A DNA stretch of 13,483 nt. It comes from Fidelibacterota bacterium (GTDB lineage: Bacteria > Marinisomatota > Marinisomatia > Marinisomatales > TCS55). The notes below the pieces were generated by a model. That model ran no database searches, was not told the DNA's origin, and saw only the letters and a program-made list of their open reading frames with translations. Positions within the stretch are counted from its first letter, which is position 1. Every line of letters starts with the position of its first letter. Positions 1-6,045 of the stretch are shown piece after piece. The stretch is from assembly GCA_002725545.1 (NCBI GenBank), contig PBPW01000004.1, forward strand, positions 29,703 through 43,185, written 5' to 3'. The translations under genes were made by a program, and so were the position numbers.

Positions 1-326
1 CGCAAATGCTGCTCTAGCTCATTTTTTGTTCTAAATATTCCGGTAGATTCAATGACAACGTCAACACCCATTTCCCCCCATGGTAATTGATTTGGATCTT
101 TTTCAGCTAGCATTTTAACAGCGTTGTGAGAAGTATTAAGCACATCCCCTTTGATTTCTACTAAATCATTAAATGGCCCCATTACCGTGTCATACTTGAG
201 CAAATAGGCCATAGCTTCATTATCTGCAATGTCATTGATTGCAACTACGTCAAAATTTTCTCTAAAATTTAGAATTCTAAAAACTGAACGTCCAATTCGT
301 CCAAAACCATTGATTGCAACTCGCAT
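1..326 (-). CDS. gap: Glyceraldehyde-3-phosphate dehydrogenase, type I (C-terminus beyond window)
   Basis: NAD-dependent glycolytic dehydrogenase converting glyceraldehyde-3-phosphate to 1,3-bisphosphoglycerate in the cytoplasm. Only the first 108 residues are visible. They begin MRVAINGFGRIGRSVFRI, the GAPDH dinucleotide-binding signature, followed by VAINDI, where the Asp is the usual NAD-selecting residue, then an EAMAYLLKYD segment and VVIESTGIFR, all typical of the family. The catalytic Cys/His region lies off the left edge, so activity cannot be judged. The ATG at 326 is one base after the stop of the upstream GAPDH-like gene (TAAGATG on the minus strand). A GGAGAG Shine-Dalgarno sequence within the last codons of that gene (around 335-340) supports this start and implies translational coupling. 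The amino terminus is ordinary, without the helix-turn-helix extension of its neighbour. Family assignment is secure; its role as the main catabolic enzyme is inferred. Confidence 0.93.
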   Translation of the reverse strand, partial: MRVAINGFGRIGRSVFRILNFRENFDVVAINDIADNEAMAYLLKYDTVMGPFNDLVEIKGDVLNTSHNAVKMLAEKDPNQLPWGEMGVDVVIESTGIFRTKNELEQHL

Positions 327-327
327 C

Positions 328-1590
328 TTAACTTCTCTCCAATTGGGAGTAAGACTCTGCTAGTTCAAGAATTCTAGATGCAAATCCCCATCCATTGTCA
401 AACCAAGCAATAGTCTTTAAAAGTTTGTTTGATGCAATCATTGTAGCTTGGCTATCAAATAACATGGTCTCTCCTCCGCCAATCGCATCGCTAGAGACAA
501 TTGGATCCTCTGTATATCGCACCAGTCCTTTAAAATTATTTAAACTTGCGTCTTCAAAGCATTTATTTACCTCATCAACCGTTGGCATTTTCTTCATTTC
601 CGTGGTTAAATCAATGCATGATCCATTGGCGACAGGCACATTCATCGCAATACCAGAAATTTTATCTTTGAACTTTGGCATTAACTGAGAAACATATTCT
701 GGAGCCCAGGTTTCATTGGGAATAATATTTTCTACGGCCGAACGGCTACGTCTTAAGTCAGATCTGACAGCATCAGCAAGGGGCTGATCTGACGTGTAAG
801 CATGTACCGTTGTCATCATCGCCCGATCAACACCGAAAGACCCATCTAGTATTTTCATCATTAAGGCGAGAACTTGAGTTGTTGATGATGTAGTGGAAAT
901 AATTTTATCGCTATATTGAATATCATTATGATTGACGCCTTGAATAACTACTCGATCAATTTCATTGATTGGTGGTTTAGAAACCAATACGCGCCTAGCC
1001 CCTGAATCAATATGCAATTGCAACTCGTCTTTTTTTCTATAAGCACCGGTGGAGTCAATTACTAGATCAACATCAAATGCATCCCATGGGATACTGCCAG
1101 GTGCGGCACCTGGAAGCAATCTTGTCTTTGAGTCTTTATATATAAGGTCTTTACCTTCAAGAATAATATCGTCTTGCATAGCTCCATGAATGGAATCTCT
1201 CATTAAAAGATAATGCATAGCCTCTACATTGCCAAGATCGCTGATCGCAACAAATTCAAAGCGAGGGTCATTATATCCTATGCGGAAAATATTTCTTCCA
1301 ATACGCCCAAAACCAAAAAGGCCTATTCTTATTTTTTCAATTTGATTTTCATCTAGTTGGAATTGTGCTTCGCTATCATTGGGACCTATTCCGTCTTTTG
1401 CATTAGAATGCATTAATTTATAGCCACATACCCCTGCCATCACCTCTAATGTTTTTGCCTTAACATTTTTACCGCTATTTTTTCGATTATTGCCAAACGT
1501 TGCACGGGTAATACCTGTTTGTTTTTCCCATTCGTAGTCTGTCCAAGGTTTTTTGCCTAGCAGAAAGATAAAGATTTCTGAGCGATTCAT
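328..1590 (-). CDS. Helix-turn-helix domain fused to a GAPDH-like protein lacking the catalytic cysteine; candidate transcriptional regulator
   Basis: The protein has 420 residues, about 85 more than a normal GAPDH (about 335). Residues 5-60 look like a Cro/CI (XRE) helix-turn-helix: YEWEKQTGITRATFGN, then a basic RKNSGKN stretch and KAKTLEVMAGVCGYKL, like the last helices of that fold. A polar linker (61-84) leads to a complete GAPDH fold: GFGRIGRNIFRI (93-104), ISDL (NAD-type Asp118), VIDSTGAY (177-184), TVHAYT with catalytic-type His263, LRRSRSA (279-285) and WFDNGWGF (396-403). The active-site motif, normally SNASCTTNC, reads STTSSTTQV (232-240), so the nucleophilic Cys is Ser236. The STGAAK phosphate-site segment reads NETWAP (292-297) and the DNEWGY motif has lost its Glu. 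Dehydrogenase activity is therefore unlikely, while cofactor binding looks preserved. A role as a redox- or metabolite-sensing DNA-binding regulator of the adjacent gap is inference. The alternative is a moonlighting or inactive paralogue. Confidence 0.85.
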   Translation of the reverse strand: MNRSEIFIFLLGKKPWTDYEWEKQTGITRATFGNNRKNSGKNVKAKTLEVMAGVCGYKLMHSNAKDGIGPNDSEAQFQLDENQIEKIRIGLFGFGRIGRNIFRIGYNDPRFEFVAISDLGNVEAMHYLLMRDSIHGAMQDDIILEGKDLIYKDSKTRLLPGAAPGSIPWDAFDVDLVIDSTGAYRKKDELQLHIDSGARRVLVSKPPINEIDRVVIQGVNHNDIQYSDKIISTTSSTTQVLALMMKILDGSFGVDRAMMTTVHAYTSDQPLADAVRSDLRRSRSAVENIIPNETWAPEYVSQLMPKFKDKISGIAMNVPVANGSCIDLTTEMKKMPTVDEVNKCFEDASLNNFKGLVRYTEDPIVSSDAIGGGETMLFDSQATMIASNKLLKTIAWFDNGWGFASRILELAESYSQLERS

Positions 1591-1626
1591 GCTTTTTATA
1601 TAATTTCTGTTAATTTAATAGTGGAA

Positions 1627-1685
1627 TAGTACATTATTTTACTATATTATACTAATAATATTATATTATTTAGTATATTTTAGTA
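1627..1685. promoter_or_regulatory. Helically phased TACTA/TAGTA half-site array, candidate operator of the HTH-GAPDH gene
   Basis: On the plus strand TACTA occurs at 1640-1644 and 1650-1654, and its reverse complement TAGTA at 1671-1675 and 1681-1685. Both pairs repeat with a 10-base step, and the two pairs are mirror images about 1662/1663. The 16-base arms 1640-1655 and 1670-1685 match at 14 of 16 positions. A further TAGTA lies at 1627-1631. The array sits 37 to 95 bases upstream of the HTH-GAPDH start codon. It contains minus-strand TATAAT sequences (1646-1651 and 1660-1665) that could be -10 boxes, although no convincing -35 box was found at matching distance. A dimeric HTH protein binding here would block the promoter. 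Autoregulation by the adjacent gene is inference. Confidence 0.55.
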
Positions 1686-1698
1686 TTATTTATGCACT

Positions 1699-1771
1699 TT
1701 AATGGGTAGGCTATAAAACTTCTGTTTATTTATTCACTCTCTCCTTCTTGAATGAATTGCCTGCCCATTAA
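1699..1771. repeat. Imperfect inverted repeat, 13-base arms, 47-base spacer
   Basis: The arms 1699-1711 and 1759-1771 are complementary at 12 of 13 positions around the core AATGGGTAGGC / GCCTGCCCATT. The single mismatch is a G:U pair if the plus strand is transcribed and an A:C mismatch if the minus strand is. It lies between the cysteine dioxygenase stop (1797) and the operator array. No U-tract follows on the minus strand, so it does not look like a standard intrinsic terminator. It could be a second regulatory site, an mRNA structure or a small RNA element; the sequence does not decide. Confidence 0.4.
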
Positions 1772-1796
1772 TTCTTTTTAATAGATCACTTATGAC

Positions 1797-2315
1797 TTAG
1801 CAAGCTTTCTTAAACATGGAATCGTAGGTTAGTTCCTTGCGATAAATACTGCCCGTATTTATATCGTAAATGTCACAAGCACTGTACGGTTTTGCGTAAA
1901 TATGAAACGTGATAGAATCTTCACTGTAAATATTTTCGACCGAATGCACATCTGCAGGTCCATCTAAAAACCCAACCTCGCCTTTCAAAGATTCTATTTT
2001 TGTCAATTTAAGAGGATCGGTAGAAACTAAGTTGTAATTGGTAAACTGAAGGGCGCCTTTTTCTACCCGCATAAAACACTTTTCACCTTCATGTCCATGT
2101 ATTGGTGCTTTTTGTCCAGACTTCCAGCACATTAACAGTAGCTCAAAATTGTTATCTTTATAGATTAGGTGGCGCGTATATTTTTCTTCGCTAAATTGAA
2201 TATAATCTTCTATATCTTTATGGTCCAAATGTGAATTTTCAAGTAAATCATAAACCTTCTCGTTTGGAAAATTATTCATCGAAAGTTCTTTTAATTCATT
2301 GATTAATTCATCCAT
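1797..2315 (-). CDS. Cysteine dioxygenase family protein (cupin, non-haem iron)
   Basis: Predicted to oxidise L-cysteine with O2 to cysteine sulfinate in the cytoplasm. The 172-residue length fits bacterial and animal cysteine dioxygenases. Visible family marks are YTRHLIY (46-52, with the substrate-carboxylate Arg), PIHGHEGEKC (71-80) supplying the iron ligands His73 and His75, His124 in ADVHSVEN as third ligand, and HIYAKPYSACD with His138 and Tyr140. Cys80 and Tyr140 occupy the positions of the Cys93-Tyr157 thioether cofactor of mammalian enzymes. Many bacterial homologues have Gly at the Cys position, so this is a cofactor-competent type. The ATG at 2315 is one base after the stop of the upstream peptidase gene, so the two are almost certainly co-transcribed and translationally coupled. 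A related thiol dioxygenase (for example acting on mercaptopropionate) is possible but less likely given the motif set. Confidence 0.88.
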   Translation of the reverse strand: MDELINELKELSMNNFPNEKVYDLLENSHLDHKDIEDYIQFSEEKYTRHLIYKDNNFELLLMCWKSGQKAPIHGHEGEKCFMRVEKGALQFTNYNLVSTDPLKLTKIESLKGEVGFLDGPADVHSVENIYSEDSITFHIYAKPYSACDIYDINTGSIYRKELTYDSMFKKAC

Positions 2316-2316
2316 T

Positions 2317-3762
2317 TTAATAATCCCAGCGCATTGAATCTGGTCCTACGCTCTGTAAAATTCCTTTTTCTTTAACCAGGTCTTCCAATTCATTGAGCTC
2401 TGAGGGTAAAAAATCAGTGAAGTTTTCATTCCCATCTTCCGTAATTACAATTGTGTCTTCATAGCGTAAATATAAATTTTCTTCAGGAACCCACATTTGT
2501 GGATCTACTGCAAACACATGTCCAACTTTTAGCGGTCCATAACGGTAGGGGCCATCATCATGTACTGCCAGTCCAACCGGATGCGAAAGAACTCCGCCAC
2601 CCGTTTGAATCATTTTTTCAGCTGCTTTTCGATAAATATTTTTTGAAAATTGGTACTTTCGCATGATTGGTTGCATTTTTTCACGCGCTTCTTCTAATAC
2701 TTGATCGGTAGTAATTCCTGGTCTCAGTATATCTAATACTACATTTCGATATTCCAAAATAATTTGAAGCAATTCTCTTTGCCAAGGCTGATAGGTACCA
2801 TTCACTGGCCACATTCTTCCAATATCGCTAACGTAATACCTAAAGTCTGGGGCATAGTCCATCAACACCAAGTCGCCATCTTTTAATTGGCTGTTATTGC
2901 GATAATAGTGGCCATTGCTAATATTTTTAACCCCGGATGCTGTTATCGACCGATAGGCTTCCATTCTAGACCCATTGATTAAAAAAATGTATCTCGCTAC
3001 TCCGTCAAGTTGATATTCCCAAACACCTACTTCAGTGCTTCGTATCGCTTCAATCATTGCAAGGCCCGCTAATTGAGATGCTCTTCGAATTAGCGCAACT
3101 TCTTTTGGGCTTTTTACACTTCTTAATCCATCAATTACAGATGTTAAATCCCTAACTTCATTCCTGGGGTTGCGATTACGCAATAGCTCCACCAATCTAC
3201 TTTCTCTGCTTGAACGCCCATCCCAGTAATCTTTAGCGATAGAAGCATTAGCAACTTCAAGTTCGTAGCGACTTTGTCCTTGACCCTCTGCTGGGGTAAA
3301 CATTGTATAGAGGATATCACTTCTTTTCAAATTAGGTGGAAAATTATTTTTCATATCATTGGTTGACTTGACTTGATCTACACCAACAAGCTTTTTGATT
3401 AAAGGGCCATCATTTGAGCTCAGAACTTTGCCTTCGCTTTTTTCCAGTTTTTTGTTTGCGGGAGGCATGTAAAGCGTTGCTTGTTTGCTTCGGCCATCTA
3501 AAACCAGGTAAGAATGAGGAGTTTCAATTCCAGAAAGGTAATAGAATGCATTGGTTTGTCTCGGCATGATATACCCATTGGGCTGGGGGAATCCTTGGAT
3601 GATAGCTATGCCATTATCTCCAATTTTCTCAAAAACACCCTGCCAGCGGCTTTTAAATTCCTCTGGTGGAAAATCAGTCTGATAATTATGCTGACTAAAA
3701 ACTGAGTGAAAGCCAAAAAATATAAGTATCAAATAAATAGGTATGATTTTTTTTCTATACAA
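2317..3762 (-). CDS. Secreted M24 metallopeptidase, aminopeptidase P / Xaa-Pro dipeptidase type
   Basis: Predicted to remove N-terminal residues preceding proline from peptides outside the cytoplasm. The protein has 481 residues. Residues 1-23 are a classical signal peptide (MYRKK, hydrophobic core, cleavage near VFS-Q). An aminopeptidase-P N-terminal domain follows (about 30-190) and then the creatinase-fold catalytic domain (about 215-450). Dinuclear metal ligands can be read as Asp302 and Asp313 (LMDYAPDFRYYVSDIGR), His394 (SHPVGLAVHD) and Glu435 (RYEDTIVITEDG). The fourth ligand, normally Glu in an IEPG-like motif, is Asp420 (AVDPQMW). The start is TTG at 3762: an in-frame stop lies just upstream, and the next Met (residue 66) would remove the signal peptide. 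It is the first gene of a two-gene operon with the cysteine dioxygenase and is divergent from the sugar operon. Confidence 0.88.
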   Translation of the reverse strand: MYRKKIIPIYLILIFFGFHSVFSQHNYQTDFPPEEFKSRWQGVFEKIGDNGIAIIQGFPQPNGYIMPRQTNAFYYLSGIETPHSYLVLDGRSKQATLYMPPANKKLEKSEGKVLSSNDGPLIKKLVGVDQVKSTNDMKNNFPPNLKRSDILYTMFTPAEGQGQSRYELEVANASIAKDYWDGRSSRESRLVELLRNRNPRNEVRDLTSVIDGLRSVKSPKEVALIRRASQLAGLAMIEAIRSTEVGVWEYQLDGVARYIFLINGSRMEAYRSITASGVKNISNGHYYRNNSQLKDGDLVLMDYAPDFRYYVSDIGRMWPVNGTYQPWQRELLQIILEYRNVVLDILRPGITTDQVLEEAREKMQPIMRKYQFSKNIYRKAAEKMIQTGGGVLSHPVGLAVHDDGPYRYGPLKVGHVFAVDPQMWVPEENLYLRYEDTIVITEDGNENFTDFLPSELNELEDLVKEKGILQSVGPDSMRWDY

Positions 3763-3788
3763 TGTTATCTATTTCTATTTACCAACAG

Positions 3789-3817
3789 AAGATAATGTCA
3801 TTTTGAATGTTTAACAA
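3789..3817 (-). promoter_or_regulatory. Candidate sigma-70-type promoter for the peptidase-dioxygenase operon
   Basis: On the minus strand TTGTTA (3812-3817) and TATCTT (3789-3794) are separated by exactly 17 bases. Each matches 4 of 6 consensus positions. It would give a 5' leader of roughly 20 bases before the TTG start at 3762. It is placed by eye and not unique in such AT-rich sequence. Confidence 0.35.
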
Positions 3818-3846
3818 TAATCGACTTAAAAATAATAAATTGAGCC

Positions 3847-3876
3847 TTGATTTATAGAACAGTTTGCCATTATGCT
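3847..3876 (+). promoter_or_regulatory. Candidate promoter of the sugar operon
   Basis: TTGATT (3847-3852) and TATGCT (3871-3876), 18 bases apart, each match 4 of 6 sigma-70 consensus positions. Transcription would begin near 3883, about 40 bases before the doxX-like start at 3924. The site is back-to-back with the minus-strand promoter candidate at 3789-3817. It is moderately supported because a palindrome sits exactly at the predicted start point. Confidence 0.35.
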
Positions 3877-3896
3877 TTATGGTTCTATTTTAGAAC
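3855..3896 (+). promoter_or_regulatory. TAGAAC palindromic operator candidate
   Basis: A perfect 6-base palindrome GTTCTA-TTT-TAGAAC lies at 3882-3896, on the predicted transcription start. A third copy of the half-site, TAGAAC, is at 3855-3860, inside the predicted promoter spacer. This layout is typical of a repressor site controlling a catabolic operon. No regulator gene is adjacent, so the binding protein is unknown. Confidence 0.45.
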
Positions 3897-3923
3897 GATT
3901 CAATTCAAAAGAGGGAGCAAGTA

Positions 3924-4418
3924 ATGAATTCTTTAGATGCATCAATTAAATCAAATCAATATCAATTTTATGGATTAGTTACATTAAGATTTTTGATTGG
4001 TTGGCACTTTCTTTATGAAGGAATTTCAAAACTACTCAACCCCTATTGGTCTTCCGCGGCTTACCTGTTAGATTCAAAATGGATCTTTTCTGGAATCGCC
4101 AAAACTATCGTTTCCAATCCAACACTTTTAACTCTTTCAGACTATATTAATATGTGGGGATTAACTTTGGTGGGGGTATCATTATTGTTCGGCATATTTA
4201 GTAGATATGGTGCACTTGTTGGTATGGGGTTTATAATAATGTATTATCTTTTTGCGCCTCCTCTTGTAGGGTTGGAATATGGCAAACCCAATGAAGGTAG
4301 CTACATTGTCGTCAATAAAAATTTAATTGAAGCCTGTGCGCTATGGGTATTGTATGCTTTTCCTACTAGTCAACATATAGGCATTGATCGTTTCTTAAAT
4401 AATGAAGCAAAAAATTAA
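3924..4418 (+). CDS. DoxX family integral membrane protein
   Basis: The protein has 164 residues and belongs to the DoxX/DoxD-like family. Members are small four-helix inner-membrane proteins; DoxD is a subunit of thiosulfate:quinone oxidoreductase, and others act with redox partners. Helix 1 (about 16-32) carries the family-like segment LRFLIGWHFLYEGISKL. Further helices are near 75-91, 95-113 and 131-148. A polar loop with LEYGKPNEGSYIVVNKN (117-133) precedes the last helix. An AGGGAG Shine-Dalgarno sequence (3912-3917) six bases before the ATG supports the start. It is the first gene of the sugar-oxidation operon and is followed 11 bases later by a Tat-exported oxidoreductase. A role in passing electrons from that enzyme to the quinone pool is plausible, but this is inference from position only. 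Confidence 0.85.
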   Translation: MNSLDASIKSNQYQFYGLVTLRFLIGWHFLYEGISKLLNPYWSSAAYLLDSKWIFSGIAKTIVSNPTLLTLSDYINMWGLTLVGVSLLFGIFSRYGALVGMGFIIMYYLFAPPLVGLEYGKPNEGSYIVVNKNLIEACALWVLYAFPTSQHIGIDRFLNNEAKN

Positions 4419-4423
4419 AGGAG
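4417..4423 (+). promoter_or_regulatory. Strong Shine-Dalgarno sequence of the Tat oxidoreductase gene
   Basis: AAAGGAG overlaps the last two bases of the DoxX stop codon and stands six bases before the ATG at 4430. It is the best ribosome-binding site in the window and shows that this organism uses Shine-Dalgarno initiation at least at some genes. Confidence 0.75.
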
Positions 4424-4429
4424 AAAAAG

Positions 4430-6034
4430 ATGGCTAAGAAAAATAAAAAAACTAATAAAACTAATTTGGAGCGACGCGATCTACTAAAAGGATTAGCTGG
4501 TGTACCTGTTGCCGGTTTTTTCTTACTTAATCTTTGGCAAAAAGTAAAAAGAGATAAAATAAAAAAATCTAACCTCCTATCCAACCTGGTGAATGAGAAG
4601 AAAGCGCCAGCTGTAGTTAAATCATTATCAAATTCTCGTCATTTAAATATAGGCGTGATTGGATATGGTGGTCGTGGAGGACATCTGGTACGCGGTGCGG
4701 GTTTTGCAACAACTGGCTGGACAAATAGGGCATCGGAAAATGCTCAAAAAAATAAACTGGATAAACAGTTTGAAACATTTATGACTCAAGAGGATTTGAA
4801 CTGCTCTTTAGTGGGGGTATCAGATTTATTTGATGTTCGCGCAGATCAAGGAATTGATGCTTCAAAGAATGAAACTCGCCCTGGAGGAAAACCAAAATCA
4901 TCTGCAAAAAAATATCGCCGCTATCAAGATCTGCTAGCAAACGATGAAATTGATGCTGTAATTATTGCAACACCTGACCATTGGCATGCTAAAATTGTGA
5001 CTGATGCTGCTAAAGCTGGAAAACATGTGTATTGTGAAAAAGGGTTAACCAGGACCTTTGATGAAGTTATAGATGTCTATGATACAGTTAAGGAGACAGG
5101 TATCACGTTTCAATTAGGACATCAGAACCGTCAGGTTGAAGCAAATGAAAAAGCAAAACAAATTTATAAACAAGGTTTGTTAGGGCCGGTTAACTTAGTT
5201 GAAATTGCTACTAATCGTAATTCTCCTTGGGGTGCATGGGTATGGGATATTCATCCTAAAGGAAATGCAAAAACAATTGATTGGGAAACATTTCAAAAGC
5301 CCTCACCAAACAAGATTCCATTTGGAGAGGAAGCGTTAAAAAGATTTTTTAGATGGAGGTGTTGGTATGATTATGGAACAGGTCTTTCCGGTGATTTATT
5401 ATCACATGACTTTGACGCCATTAATCAGATCATGGAAATTGGTATACCAAAATATGCCTCATCCACTGGTGGTGTTTATTTTTACAAAGATGGCCGAGAT
5501 GTTCCGGATGTATGGAATGCAACCTTTGAATATCCAGATCATAAAGATGGCGGCCTAACTTTACTTTATAGCGCTACCCTCTCCAGCGCAAATCCTCGCG
5601 GAAATAGAATTATGGGTCATGATGCAACCATGCAAATGGGTGGACAAAGTGGTGGTGGATCAATTCATGGATTTGCGGTCACAGCTGATGAATTATCTAC
5701 ACAATATAAAGAAAGACTAAAGAGCGGAGTAATCAATCCAAATTATCCAATCCTAACTTATTCGCCAGGATCTAAGGACATTGATGGTGTTACTTCCGCA
5801 ACCTCTAAGTACTTTGCAAACAAAGGTCTATTATATACCTATCGTGAAGGTAAAAGGGTTGATCCTACTCATCTTCATGTTAAAGATTGGTTGGATTCGA
5901 TTAGAGATGGCTCACAGCCTAGGTGCAATATTGATGTTGCTTATCATGAAGGGGTTGCCTGCGCAATGGCTACAGAATCTTACCTAACGGGCAGACGAGT
6001 TGAATACGATGCAAAAAATCGTAAACTGATTTAA
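4430..6034 (+). CDS. Tat-exported or membrane-anchored Gfo/Idh/MocA family oxidoreductase
   Basis: NAD(P)-dependent sugar oxidoreductase, probably oxidising a sugar hydroxyl (C3 in related systems) outside the cytoplasm. The protein has 534 residues. The N-terminus has a twin-arginine motif, ERRDLLK (14-20), then the hydrophobic stretch GLAGVPVAGFFLL and a basic tail without an obvious AxA site, so it may stay anchored as a signal anchor. The Rossmann fold begins at LNIGVIGYGGRGG (72-84). IIATPDHWHA (178-187) and VYCEKGLTRT (200-209) are the Gfo/Idh/MocA signatures, but the usual EKP is EKG (203-205). The C-terminal substrate domain includes GLSGDLLSHDFDAINQ (318-333). Such exported enzymes carry their cofactor folded in, as in glucose-fructose oxidoreductase, and need a way to re-oxidise it. 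The preceding DoxX gene is a candidate partner. The substrate cannot be named from sequence. Confidence 0.9.
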   Translation: MAKKNKKTNKTNLERRDLLKGLAGVPVAGFFLLNLWQKVKRDKIKKSNLLSNLVNEKKAPAVVKSLSNSRHLNIGVIGYGGRGGHLVRGAGFATTGWTNRASENAQKNKLDKQFETFMTQEDLNCSLVGVSDLFDVRADQGIDASKNETRPGGKPKSSAKKYRRYQDLLANDEIDAVIIATPDHWHAKIVTDAAKAGKHVYCEKGLTRTFDEVIDVYDTVKETGITFQLGHQNRQVEANEKAKQIYKQGLLGPVNLVEIATNRNSPWGAWVWDIHPKGNAKTIDWETFQKPSPNKIPFGEEALKRFFRWRCWYDYGTGLSGDLLSHDFDAINQIMEIGIPKYASSTGGVYFYKDGRDVPDVWNATFEYPDHKDGGLTLLYSATLSSANPRGNRIMGHDATMQMGGQSGGGSIHGFAVTADELSTQYKERLKSGVINPNYPILTYSPGSKDIDGVTSATSKYFANKGLLYTYREGKRVDPTHLHVKDWLDSIRDGSQPRCNIDVAYHEGVACAMATESYLTGRRVEYDAKNRKLI

Positions 6035-6045
6035 CGGTCAAATAT

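Noticed and set aside
395..688. Small open frames opposite or inside larger genes (also near 2451, 3514, 4366, 5367, 5781, 6798, 8013, 9202, 9713, 10962, 12817)
   Set aside because: All lie within strongly supported genes, have no family signature and no own ribosome-binding site.
868..897. Loss of the GAPDH cysteine as a sequencing error
   Set aside because: Codon 236 is TCA; Cys (TGT/TGC) needs two base changes, and neighbouring active-site residues (Q239, V240, NETWAP, DNGWGF) have changed as well, with no frameshift.
1699..1771. Intrinsic terminator for the cysteine dioxygenase gene
   Set aside because: The spacer is 47 bases and no U-tract follows the stem on the minus strand.
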